From: Loxodes magnus
Taxonomy: Eukaryota > Ciliophora > Karyorelictea > Loxodida > Loxodidae
Direction of reading: 5' to 3'
Length of the DNA stretch: 64,000 nt
NCBI GenBank assembly: GCA_946699065.1
Contig: CAMPDV010000511.1
Span: 186,001 to 250,000, forward strand
Shown: in pieces, positions 47,395-59,416 of the stretch
How the letters are laid out: each line of letters opens with the position of its first letter
Position numbering within the stretch: the first letter of the stretch is position 1
Made by a program: the position numbers and the translations under genes
The notes under the pieces: generated by a model
The model's database searches: none
Told to the model about the DNA's origin: nothing
Seen by the model: the letters and a program-made list of their open reading frames with translations, nothing else

Positions 47395-47755
47395 AAATTT
47401 AAATAAATAAATAAATAAATAAATAAAAAAGTAAATAAATAAACAAAATTAGAAAGCGCCTAGCACCTTATGGCGCGCAGCTCTTTAATAATGATTTTTA
47501 AAGTCAACATTTTTTTTCTGAAGTCTTCCTCAGTGTTAACATTATTTTATGTATCTTGTCTTCTTAAGGGCCGTTATTGGAATGTTTCCTAAGAGACATT
47601 AGTATCTGGCATCTTTCATCAATAACGTTACTTGATTCCTCTTTAATCCTTGTCTTCTCTCTTGGCTCCTACCAAGATTCTTGTTCAACTCTTCACCCAT
47701 AGGTACTTCCTGGTACCAGATCATAAGTAAATGCCAGTTTGAGAATTGCTCCTTC
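47395..47755 (-). repeat. Dispersed repeat copy with stem-loop and long (ATTT)n tail
   Basis: On the minus strand a GC-richer body (about 47500-47750) ends in AAAGAGCTGCGCGCCATAAGGTGCTAGGCGCTTTC at about 47455-47492, followed by a long (ATTT)n tract (47395-47445). The tail matches the other copies; the body does not obviously match the 6818 or 8521 bodies, so it is a third body type sharing the tail. The pure simple-repeat tail suggests a recent insertion. Confidence 0.7.
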
Positions 47756-48003
47756 TATTTATCTATATATTTAATGCTACAATAATTCAATATAACATGG
47801 CATATGAAAAGCACTACACTTAATATAGTTATTTAAGAGTTTAAGTACTTTAAGCAGTTCAAACATTTATAAATATATACTTCATACTAAGATTTAATAT
47901 AATAAGTTAACTAATTCTCAATTATACTTTTTGTTTAAATTTATTATGTTAGTGAGATTATGAAACTATATTTGTTGTAGATCAAATTTATAATAATAAT
48001 ATA

Positions 48004-48480
48004 CTTAAAATTAAAGTTTTGCTTCCCCTAGATTTTAAACCAGGCATCCAATACCATATTTTTTGTAGATGAATACTACGACTTTTTTATATATGGTTGG
48101 CTACCATTAATAATTATCTTCAGTTCTTGATAAGATTTTCTATTTATAAATTCCATTTTCCATAATTCAGAGTTTATTAAGACTTCATCATGCTTTTCGT
48201 TCTTTTCTTATTTGGAGTTTTTCTCAAGCTTATCATTGTCATAGAACGTGATTATTAGCCTTACAGTATCATCAGCTTTTTGCCATTTATGCTGGATTGT
48301 TTCTTACGGACAAACTTATTTTCAATGAAATAATGATAATGAATATATACACAAACCTTCCTAACTAGTACTTCTTTTTGTTTAAGAGTGATTATCAGTT
48401 ACATCTAAATCATTTAAGATAATTAAATGTGTATGTAAATTTAAAGCTCTAGCTTTAATATAAATCACTTGATATTATTT
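48004..48480 (-). CDS. Putative CS-domain (p23/SGT1-like) protein
   Basis: One minus-strand frame from about 48480 to 48004 gives SQTKRSTSQEGLCIYS, then HKWQKADDTVRLIITFYDND, a Lys/Glu/Asn linker (LEKNSKQEKNEKHDEVL), LWKMEFINRKSYQELKIIIN, SQPYIKKSQYSSTKNMVLDA and WFKIQGKQNF. The opening W-Q-x-x-D-x-V-x-L-x-I-x-F and closing Lys-x-x-x...W pattern resemble a CS domain, which binds Hsp90 in p23 and SGT1 proteins. This assignment is by eye and moderate. No in-frame ATG was found, so the start is open; the real end may lie beyond 48004. Confidence 0.45.
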
Positions 48481-50895
48481 CCATCTATAATAATCTAACT
48501 TTTATACCTTTAATATTTAAAAGTAATTAGAATCTTTTTCAAAAAAGTCTTTAGACATTCTGTTAGTCTCCTTTTATTATTAGTCTAGTAATAACTACAT
48601 TCCTTTTATTTGATCTTTACTTTAATGTAATTTACTTAGTATACTAGAAATGCCTTTATTTTTATTACCTTCATTTTATATTAGATATTTCAAGTGTCTT
48701 TAGCTAATAAATAGCTTTTTAGAACTTGGGGATATTTGACAATATACTGAAATAAAAGCTGGGAGAAGAGAGTATTTAGTTGGTTATGAATATCACATTT
48801 TCAAAAATAAACTTTAAGGTATTTTTGGTCCTTAATTAATAATTTGACTCTCTCTTAACAAGAAAAGAATAAAGTTACAAGGATAAATTAGAGTAAGGAT
48901 TTATTAAAAATGGGATTATAAAGTAATTACGCTTCCTAAAAATAGTGAGGTAAGTTTACACTTTCCTTATATCAGTTTAATAATTGCATATCATATTTCT
49001 ATAATATTCAGTTCAAATACTTGAACTCCAATTGCTTATTTACTTGAAATGCTTTAATATTTAATCAATGAAAATAACTGGAGTTTACTATTTGGTAATT
49101 TCAGTTCTTACTATATACTTAGATATTTTCTTATAGATAGAAAAACTTATTTCAAATATTTAAATATATCCATAGTATTTTTAAACATTCTAAGCTATTA
49201 TATAAACGATTCATGAATATGAAACAACATTATAGACGCATATTAAGTACTCTAGTGGGATATATCAAGTTTATAACTATTATAGCTAGAAATCTATTTG
49301 CCTATATTAAAAATTTGCAATATGACTGCTTTTAATTATCTATCTCTAAAAAATCTATACCAGTGTTCTACACTTTTAATCTATTTAGCTTAGAAGTTAT
49401 TAAACTAGCTTTCTATTTTAAATACTAGCAATGATGTTTGAGTAATAATAATATAGCATACATCAAAAATTAGAGTAGCTAGCTACTTAGTAAGGTTCTT
49501 AATGCTTCAATCTAAGAATTGAGTTACTGAAATAAGATACTCCATAGAAAGTATATTGAAAGCAGATCTTCAATAAGCTAACTAGTGACTGAATAATATT
49601 CTTAATGCTATTCCTCTAAATCCCTATTTTTCTCCTTAACTAAAAGTCAGTTAAATCTTTTGTTTATACTAGCCTTTAATAGGATAATCTTAAAGTTAAA
49701 CAATAATATATGCAATACAATGAATAAACTTAATTACTATAGCAATAAGATTTTATATAACCATTTAATCTCGAATATTCCATTTTAGAAGAGACTTCAA
49801 TAATTAGATAATGATATATGAAATAATAGTCGCTCAAAAAGCTACATTATATAGCAAAAATATTTCTTTAATATGAGAGTATGTACATTAATGTAGTTCT
49901 ATTCTTATGAACATACATAACTTTATAGAATATCTTTTTAAGGATGAAATTAAAGGTTCATAGTAGTAATTAACTCATTTCATTAGCAACTATTTATCTT
50001 CATAAGATTGGTAGTAAATTACTTTTGGAGGATTTCGATTCAAATTCCTGTAATTAACTACTTCTTTTGCTTCTTTCTATAACCTTTGAAATCAATCTTT
50101 CTCTTCTTAAACTCTTGATCGCTTTAACCATCGAAAAGTTTATTTCCATTCTTTAAAGCTATAATAGCTTGTAAATTGGAGTATTTTAGAGATAACTAGT
50201 TATCTACAAAGAGATTCTAGTCTATAGCTTCAAAATAACTAAGTTGTTTAAATTCTCCTTTAACAGACATAAGGTATAAATAAGTCCTTTCCAAAATAGT
50301 TAGAAGAAGCAAAGAACAACTAATTTTTAAAAAATTCTAGATCTAAATGCTAGGCATCAAAGATACTAAACTATGTTTTAGAATTAAATACTTGAAAGAA
50401 GAAAAAAGGAAGAAAGCTTAAAATAATGGGCTTTCATATTAAATTATAGAGCTTAAAATTCTTCAGATGGATAAAATTCTAAAGCTTAATATTTTGCATA
50501 ATTGTAAATCAAAAGGTATATTTTGAGAATAAGTATTGCTAATATACTACTTTTAATATTCTAAGAAAACAGATTGAAAAATGCTTAAAAAAATAAAAAC
50601 TGAGGAAGAAGCCAAGTTATGATAAAAATTAGTTAAGTAGGGAATCACTAAAATTGATATATCCTAAATGCTTTAAACATTGATGATATAGCATTTACAT
50701 AAAAAGCAAATAAAAGTCAGAAAAGATAGAATTTAAACCCATTAAAGTGGTTAAGCAACCTTTAAAAATAAAGTCTTGATTATAATTTTTTCTTAAACAC
50801 TAATTTCCGTTATCTAGAACTTTTTAATTAAAGACTCATTTAGATTCATAATAAAGCACTTAAAAAAATTGCCTAAAATACATAATTTATAAGCA
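48481..50895. other. Spacer, no gene seen
   Basis: AT-rich with many AGCT words (TAGCTTAGAAG, TTAGCTAATAA). No domain, tRNA or repeat match was recognised. Confidence 0.5.
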
Positions 50896-51939
50896 ATGAA
50901 GATATCAATATTTTAGCCACCTCAATTTTGTGAAAAACTATAAAGATTCTTAATTATTTTCGTTATTTACAATTAAAGGAGAAAATATGAAATACAAAGT
51001 TAGAAAAAATAATCATTTAATTTATTCCTATTGTTATTAGTTCTATCTAGCCCTTTTTTGGGTTTATGATTGCATAGCTCTTTTTGGAATATCTTAATTA
51101 CAGCTTTAACTAAAAGGCAATTGAAACTTCAATCATTAATTTTTCATAGTCAGTTAATACTAAAAATGATAGAGATAATCAATCTTTAAATCCTCTGGTA
51201 ATAAAGTTATATTTAAACTAAAACTTCTAACCTTCAAATTACTATACCAAAACACCAATATTTATCTTAACTTATTTTTAAAGCTTTAGTGATATATCAT
51301 AGATATAAATGGAAGAGTATTAGAGGTAAATATATTGATTAAGTTAGACTGATATCTCTTATCACTTTATTCCCAGATTTTTACTAGTTATATTATAAAT
51401 TTTAATTCAGAAAAATCGAGTTGAAATCTGAAGAAAGTATTCTAGATGCTATATTATAAGTCTAGATTAAGAAGATAATTGAAAGGAGATTTAGAATATT
51501 AATTTTTTATATTCCTGAGAATAAAAAATGGCCTCCCTTTTTCTCAGCAGTTAGGAAAATGAAAAGGAAATTTATAAAAAAAATAAATTTGAAAGAAAAA
51601 ATTTGCAGTTAAAGCAGCAAGAATAATAGCTATTGACTAGTTATACTAAAAGTTTATAAGCTGTTTTATATTAAAATTATATAAGATATTGCTTGCTTAA
51701 AAGAACAAATTTTTAACATTATTAGCAAAAAGAGTATTTATTCCTTGAAGGAATATTAAATCAAGAAAGAGGATGAAAGGAATTTAAAATGTTTATATAT
51801 TAAATTAATAAATTACATTAAGCATTTAATCCACCAATAAATAGGAATTAAATTTGATTATGGCTATCTTTTTTATTATCTTAGTTCTAGAATATTAGTC
51901 AAAGTAAAAAATGTATTAAATATAATAATTTTAGACTGA
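50896..51939 (+). CDS. Putative protein with an N-terminal membrane segment
   Basis: The ATG at 50896 (MKISIFQPPQFCEKLQRFLI) gives 347 residues to TGA 51937-51939 in a checked frame. There is a hydrophobic segment (NLFLLLLVLSSPFLGLWL) and then mixed helical sequence (HRYKWKSIRGKYIDQVRLIS; KIELKSEESILDAILQVQIK; IPENKKWPPFFSAVRKMKRK). TGA gives Trp in GLWLH and SYWLV. Type II membrane topology is possible. No family was recognised. Confidence 0.5.
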
Positions 51940-53181
51940 TACTTTGTAGTTGGTTGAATTATTATATGATACTCTAGGTGGAACATATTTTAATAATTTC
52001 TTTGTGTTATTATAATATTTATTTATTATATCATTGTTGTGACTTTTGTTTATCAAAATTTTTTCCACACAAACCAAGTTTTGTAATAGCTCAAGGCTTA
52101 AAAAGAATTAATGTACTTTATATACAAGTTTTTGATTTTTTATAACTATTTCGAATTTTTAATTAATGGTACTTCTTGATCTCATAAATCTCTCTTGAAG
52201 ATATGCGAAAAAATTAGGCTTATTTTATTTTTTTACGTTAAAATACTTAAAACCGAACATTTTCATTGGTGATTATCCAGATTCTTTTCCAAACTGCAAT
52301 TTAATAACTTTTTCATTTTATTTACCTAATATTTTTTTAGTAAGCAATTTTCTTTTTATTAAATATGCTATTTCTTCTCTTTATTTACCTATTAAAAAAT
52401 TCCATTTAGCCTTCACTTAAACTGTCATTTTTTAGCTTTAATTTAATTAATAGTCTAGCTTTATTTTAGAAGCATTATACTCTTCAGGCAGTCCATCAAT
52501 TTTATATCCTTATTATCTTGCAGTTCATCATAAGTATGAATTAATTTTTATTCCCTTTTAATTTCTGAATTTTTCCCTATGACTTCAGATACATTTTTAT
52601 CTAGCTTCTCAAAGTTTACTAGCCTTTTTGATCAAATCTTTATAAATGTTGACTTGTATTTTTTGACTTAAACATTTTAATTTAAGCGTTTCTAGACTTC
52701 CTAATTGTCTATATCTGAAACTACATTGTAATACATTTATTTCTCAATTTAAACTGAGCAACTTTTAGTAATTTTTTTTGTTTTTATCCTTATTACTAAA
52801 TAAACGAAAATCATATCTAAATAATCAACTATATACAATTTATCTTAGAAGCTTCACTTTTAATCCTCTATAATATATAAATTCGATCCTTAAGACTCCT
52901 TTAATATTCTAACTAACAGAACGAAATACAACTAGCAATGCTAAACTAATTAAACTTGATCCTTTGATTATATTTTTCTAAGCAAACTTAAGAGAATTGC
53001 AAAGATAAAGTTATCCTATATATTAATGAGATAGAAACTAGTTAGTATTTATTAAATAAATTTAAATATCATTATACTAATTTATTTATAAGGAGTTTTA
53101 GCTTAAACCTATAAATGCGTTTAACTGTTTTAAACCCATAAATTCTGGGCAATTAGGGTTAATAATAATTTCTTAATTAGC
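51940..53181. other. T-rich spacer upstream of Arf copy 2
   Basis: T/C-rich, then AT-rich with AGCT-type words. The minus strand may encode something, but no convincing frame or domain was found. Confidence 0.35.
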
Positions 53182-53688
53182 ATGGGTTTGATTTGTGGTT
53201 GTACTTAAAGAGCAGATCATAAAACAATAGTGTTTGTAGGACCAAGGGGTGCTGGCAAATCTAGTCTTATCTATTATTTAAAGCATAAGCAGATTCTTAA
53301 AAATTGTGTGTCTACAACTAGAGTTGAAAATAACTTGATATAGTATGAAGGGACTTTGTATGAAGTGCATGATTCTCCTTACTATTCTCCCTAAATTAAG
53401 ACAGATGCCTGGGTGTTCGTTTTAGATATTACTCAACCTTAAGAAACTTTCCAACTAAATGACTTCTTAAAGCAAATAGACTATTCCTAGCCGGTTTTAA
53501 TATTCCTGAATAAAATAGATTTGGTAGGTAGAACTTTCGACTTCAATACAAACTAAATAGATTGAGGATAAGTGGAGAAATATAAGATTTATAGATGTAA
53601 CAATGAAGGAGATTATGTGCATGAAGGATTAAATTGGATACACGAAACCTTGGAGGATAATGAAGTAGATAAGCCAGAGCTACTTTAA
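53182..53688 (+). CDS. Arf-like small GTPase, copy 2
   Basis: The ATG at 53182 gives 168 residues to TAA 53686-53688, the same length as the copy at 24992-25498. It has MGLICGC (lipid anchor), P-loop GPRGAGKSS, conserved CVSTTRVENNLI, EVHDSPYYSP in place of the switch II WDxxG, LNKIDLVG, and a C-terminal helix HEGLNWIHETLED. Trp is TGA in TNQIDWGQ and TGG elsewhere. Loss of the DxxG glycine and its neighbouring Gln-equivalent suggests slow or absent GTP hydrolysis. It is probably membrane-associated and acts in trafficking or cilia-related transport by analogy; the partner is unknown. Confidence 0.85.
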
Positions 53689-55875
53689 CCTTTTTTAATC
53701 ATATTAATTATTAAAAAATAATAAAGCAATCCTAGCTATCTAAATATCTACTCTTTATTTTCATTTTTTGTCTATTGTGGTTGAATATTTAGTTACTTTA
53801 TTAAAGAAAAAAGGTTAAAATTCTATAAAGGTCATATTCAGTTAAATAACACTCAAAAGAATGTAATATAGTAAAGATATAGCTACATAAAAATTGCCAA
53901 GAGTCTACTATTAAAAGAGATTTGATGAGCTTTTTTATAGCGAGTTTGATTAAGAATACAGTCAGCTCCCAGGCCCAAGTCTTAAATTATATCCTTTTTA
54001 AGTTAAACATCAATTTCTAAAATTTTTTTCAAACCTTAAATTTATTTTAGCCTTTTAATAATAAGATCCTATTCCTTAGTTATAGTTAGAAGCTATGTAT
54101 AACTTAGCTAGGTAAGAGGTTAACTATTGATGGCTTAAATATAATTTTTTTTCAGTTTAGAATTGAGCAAAACTATTCAAATGTTCTAGGCTTTCTGAGG
54201 TATCCTTAGAACTTAAGTTAGTAATATACCTTAATTTACTGTCAGCCTTATTAAATTCCTTCATTTTATAGATTTAGTAGAATCATTAAGTACAATTAAA
54301 TAAGGGTATCAAATAAAAAATTGGTAGGTTATTCTATACGAGTGAGTTGATAGAAAACTAAAGATTAAGCATAAAAGAGTATAAAGCTATTTAAAGGAAT
54401 ATATTTAAAAGGCTATAGAGCTATTGATTGGTATATCTTAAAAAAGCCACTAAGTAATTATTTTAAAAAGCCTTACATTCTTTATTATATAAGGGCAGGA
54501 TTATTTTAATAATATTATGAATGAAAAGGAAATTTTCATATTCAAAAATCATTCAAAACTTTACAACACTATTTATTTTTCCTGTCTATCCTAACTTTCT
54601 TTTAGTTAGTTGAATACAAACTGAGTTAGTATTTGTTAAAAACTAACAAAACGAGAGTTGGTTTGTAGGTATTCTATAGCTGAGGCTATTAATCAACTGA
54701 TTTATATAATTTCAATTACCTACACACGAAGGTACCTAGCTTTTTAATATGATATAAACTATTTTCTTTTGCTAAACAATCTTCAGTACAATATATAATT
54801 AGAGTCTATCAAACTTATTATACTAGTTTAAGAGTCTAGCTTAAGAGTCTAGAATTAGCTTTCTATTCCTTTATTTTAAGTGCTAACTGTTCTTTAATAT
54901 CTTTTCCATTTTCTTGCTTTTTTATTATTTATCCGTGAGAGGATTGCAAATATATTAAGCTTAAATGACTAGACATTTAGTATTAGATATATCAAGAATG
55001 ATACCCAGTTTTATCTAGTGCTGCTCATTTATTTATCCAGCTTCTCTTTCCATTTTAACTATTTTTGAGTACTAAAGCATAAAGTTTGAATAATCAAAAT
55101 ATTTAAGATAAGAACTGTATTATTCCTATTTAAATGAAGAGAGCTATTTATACCAACAATTAAATGATATTAATACAGTCTATTTAAGATTAGTAAGAAG
55201 AGAAGGAAAGTCAGTCAATTATCATTGAATGAACTAGCTTACTAACTAAATGCAGGATGATAAGTAATAAACTAGAAGGATAGATAAGATAAAATAAATT
55301 AAAAGAAAAGAAAAGAATCAAACTTAACTGAAAGGAAAATAGATATGGTTATACTATTACCTTCATTTAGTATTTTAGATTTTAATATTTTAAGCTATGT
55401 TAAGAATAAAATAAACTAACTGATAGATGCTATAAACTTAGCTCTATATTTGTAGCTTTACAGACTTTAGTAAGAGTAATTAATTTTGGGTAGCTTATAG
55501 ATCAGGAAATGAAATTAGGCTTAAGAGGCAGTAATTTTCTAATTAAAATGAATCTAAAGATTTTATAGCAAAGAGCTTTGTATTGCTATTTTGATTTTAC
55601 AGTGGATAGAATTAGGATATTTTTAAAGATGAAATTAATTAATTATTTTAGATTTGAAAACATATTGAGATTCACTTGTAGAGGCTAAGAACGATGCCAA
55701 TATTTAAAAGCAGTCATATTATTTGAGACTATGAAGATAACCATTAATCCTTTTTTTAAATGCTTTATAACTTAGGCGTAATTATCAAATTTCCTTTAGC
55801 AAAAGTTAAAAAAGGAAAGCTTTCACGAAATTTAACTTTTATATTGAAAAAAAAACACTCTCATAAATATCTGCC
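53689..55875. other. Spacer, no gene seen
   Basis: AT-rich with AGCT words. The first ~80 bases still align with the region after the other Arf gene. Nothing else was recognised. Confidence 0.45.
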
Positions 55876-56109
55876 ATGACCTAGCAAATGAATTCAAAAT
55901 ATGATGAATCAATTAGCTAAGATATTTCTCAAAAAAGTACTTTTTTATTAGAAAAGTTCCAAATATCTGCATTAAATTATTTCTACAGTTCTTTAGAGAA
56001 CCTTTTCTAACAACTAAATACTTCTCTTTTTGATAATCTAAATGAAGATTTTCCTTGCTTTTAAACTTTTACTGATATAAACCTAAATTTCCTAATCTAA
56101 TAAATTTGA
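55876..56109 (+). CDS. Putative small protein
   Basis: The ATG at 55876 (MTQQMNSKYDESISQDISQK) gives 77 residues to TGA 56107-56109. The C-terminal part is amphipathic (LEKFQISALNYFYSSLENLF; QLNTSLFDNLNEDFPCFQTF). It lies alone in spacer DNA. It resembles a helical subunit of a larger complex in composition, but no family was recognised. It may be the start of a longer gene if this TGA is Trp. Confidence 0.45.
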
Positions 56110-57198
56110 TAGCTACATTAAGCATTTGAATTTATTGATTTAACTATAAACACTAGATAATAACTTTTATTTCAACTACTATTAACTACTGTTCATTGCT
56201 ATATCAATAATATTAATTTACTTTTCCTATACTTTTGTATATGAATTAGCTTCATTTATTTTAAAGTATACTCTAGAACACTCTTTTCATAAGAGTGATT
56301 TCAAGTGTCTATTTTATTCCTAATTTACTTTTAACATCGTGAAGAAGTTCATCAGCTAACTGAAAGAATTAAGAATTCCCTTCTATTTTCTTTGCTAAAA
56401 ACAGATTTATTACTCCCTTATACTTGATATCTATTAAGTACTTAATAACCTTTAAATACAGAAACATATCTATCTGATATTCATCAAAGCTAAGCATGTA
56501 TTTTTATAAAGGTTAAGCTATTATAGATATTTTACCTTTCTATTATTAGTGTTCTTGATAAGTTAATTACTTTGGATTTATATTTGTTGAAATATATTTA
56601 TTGTCTTTATAGAAGCAAAAGAGAGAAGTTGAACTTATTAAGGGGATTTTAAAAAGTACTAGTAGACATTAGTTAATTTTAGAGAAAAAGCTATAAGAAT
56701 GAATATTTAAGTAGGAATCTCATCTAAATCTCTCATTGTTCGTAGATTTGATATTAGTATGCAAATATATTAAATCGTGGTAGCTATTGCAAGCTATATA
56801 TATTAATTTAACTTAGCACTCTCTCAAAGTTCACTCAAGCTACATACTATTTATTAGATTTTTTATTAAACGTTATCTTAGGCTATTAGCCCCATTACCT
56901 TAATTCTCTTAAAGCTAAGCTTTACTAATTTTATAACTTCAGATAACCTTTGGGTATCTATAACTTAGCAAGCACTTAGAGTTATATTAATCCTTTTGGT
57001 CTCTCTATGTTTAATTCTTTCTGCCTTATAAAAAAGCTTAGAACATTTATTGCAATTAAAGCTATTAAAGCAGATTCCATTCTATCTCTAGTTTCATGCA
57101 TACTATTTATCCTTCAAGCAATAGCTTTTAATTTAATAGTTTACTTATTTAATTACCTATATCTATACTTATATAGTTTATGATATATATAGTACTAT
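56110..57198. other. Spacer, no gene seen
   Basis: AT-rich sequence up to the LINE insertion site. Nothing was recognised. Confidence 0.4.
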
Positions 57199-59416
57199 TA
57201 AATTATAAAGGGACTTATCAATTACCCATCTTTTCACTTATAAAATTTTGAAATTTTAAGAAATTCAAAAAATTATTCAATATATTCCAAATGGCAAGAA
57301 AGCTGGACCAGATGGAATAAAGGGTGAACTCATCAAGTATGGTGGAGAGAGTTACAATAAATAATTAACTGTTTTATCAATAATATGATGAGACTTTAAT
57401 AAATTCCATAAAAGCTGAATACCTCTATTATCATTCCTATTTTCAAGAAAGGTAGTAAGAGTGATTGGAAAAACTAAAGACCAATTTCCCTTGTGAATAC
57501 TATATTGAAGATCTACGACAAGGCTTTAACAGAAAGAAATTACAAAATTCTTTAAGAACGAAACCTCATACATCCTGCATAAATGGGATTTCTCAAGAAG
57601 AGACAAACAGCCCTCAAATATGATAATTGTAAAAGATAATTGACCTCTATTAGAGTGAAGGGAAAGGCTAAACAAGGATTCTTGCTACTCTTATTGATGT
57701 TGAAAAGATGTTTGATAGTATTGAGAGAAGAACACTTTTTCAACATCTTAGGAGAATAAAACTACCTCTGGAATTGATACTGACACTAGAGTCTTTCTAC
57801 AGTAACCTGAACTCCTCTTTTCTAATCGATGGGTAAACAACTCGACAACTTCATTACAACAATGTAGTTATGCAAGGGAATTCACATGGTCCTTACTCTC
57901 CCTCCTATATTATGATATAGTAACCAGACATCTATAGGAAAGAAATACACATTTAGGTATCAATCTGCACAATATGAACTTTGTACGCAGAGCATGGGCA
58001 GATGACCTTATACTCCTTTCTTGTTCTGCTTAAAGGATGTAATAACTTATAGATTAATGCAACAGAGTTTTTCAGTGAATTTTTCAATAAATTACCACTA
58101 GTAAATGTGAAGCAATACAATTTGTTAAAAAAAGAAGAGCTAAAAAAATCGAATTAAACTTGAAACTGGAAAGTTAACATATCAAATAGAAGAATCAAGT
58201 GACATACCTTGGAGTTATAATACAAGAAAATGGTCTTTTGATCAATCACTGTAAATAGAGAATTTAAACATATTTAGAATCGGAAAGAAATGCATTTATA
58301 CTCTCTGTCGATACAAGAATGTTACTCCTTGACACTTTAAAATGCTTTGTCGCATGTTTACGTTGTCTAAGGCTAAATATGGTGGAGAATTGGTTCCTTG
58401 AACTATAATGAGAGGCTCATAGTCTATGAAAGAGAAGGTAAACAAAAGTATGCGTATAATGGCAAGGAAGGCTTTACAGTCGCCTATCTCTGTCTTTAAT
58501 GAGTCCTGCTACATAGACTTTAACTGACTCCCTTTTGAGAATATTATGGCTAGTCGCTTTTTCCGTTTCTACTTTAAAACACGGAAAGAAGCTAGGACTT
58601 ATCCGGAATTCGATATAGGAAGACTCTTTGAATGAAATTGAAACTAAAAATTTTTATACTTTTAGTAAGTTAAAAGGATGCTTTAATATTACGGAATTAA
58701 CAATGATGACCAAAAATGATTTCTAATTAACTTTCTTTTGAGAATCTTACTGAAGAAAAAATAAGAAACAAATTCTATTAAGAAGCAACTATACGATATA
58801 GAGACATGCCCACTGCCCAGATATTTAGAAAGCAACTTGGAGAACTTTTGAAATTTCCTTAAATAAATTACACTAAACTAAACAAAGAATATAAAAAAGA
58901 AATCATCTCAATCTTTAAATTACGAATTAATTCTTAAAGTTTTCAATATGACTTACATATGCGACATTATTCTGTAAAAATTACCTCTGTAAATGTAGTG
59001 GAAAAGACATGTTTAGACATATCTTCGAATGTGTCTACTATTAGGACATAGTTAGTAATATCTCTGATAAATTTCCTGGAAAAAACTCGGAAAAAATAGT
59101 ACTTAAGATTAACTCTACATAAACTAGCAGTTCACTTCTCATAAGTAAATGGATGCATATCTTCAGAAAAAAATTTTTAATAAGAATCTACGAAAAAAAA
59201 AGAATTGAAATTGTAGAACAAAACATAGATAATTGATTGGACCCTAATGAAGAACAATAAGAAAGTACAAGAAACAACGGGGAAAAGTTGGAAGATGGAA
59301 AGAACGATGCTTGAACTTTTTGAACATAATTAAAATGAAGTATCTGATTTGTATCAGTAACTTCATTTCATTAACATTTTTATTTAAGTGATTTCTTCTT
59401 CTAAATTATAAAGGGA
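57199..59416 (+). mobile_element. 5'-truncated LINE (non-LTR retrotransposon), degenerate
   Basis: TAAATTATAAAGGGA occurs at 57199-57213 and 59402-59416 as exact 15-base target-site duplications. Inside are reverse transcriptase motifs: KAGPDGIKGELIKYGG (57292 on), SIIIPIFKKGSKSDWKNQRP, motif A-like TLIDVEKMFDSIERR (57690) and motif C AWADDLILLS (57992). A CCHC-type finger, CKCSGKDMFRHIFEC, lies near 59000. The motifs are spread over three frames, so at least three frameshifts are present. The upstream domains (endonuclease, ORF1) are missing. The 3' end has a hairpin GAAGT..CTGAT-ttgt-ATCAG..ACTTC (59338-59365). Confidence 0.9.
57270..59300 (+). pseudogene. LINE reverse transcriptase pseudogene
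   Basis: Successive conserved blocks lie in different frames: GELIKYGG in one, FKKGSKSDWKNQRPISLVNT through HPAQMGFLKKRQTA in the next, IDVEKMFDS in the third, and AWADDLI back in the first. In-frame TAA/TAG and TGA fit Gln and Trp (PAQMGFL, DWKNQRP), so the parent element used the same reassigned code as the host. Both acidic catalytic blocks are still readable, but no full-length protein can be made. Confidence 0.85.

Noticed and set aside
57552..57746. Minus-strand ORF within the LINE
   Set aside because: It is antisense to the reverse transcriptase blocks.
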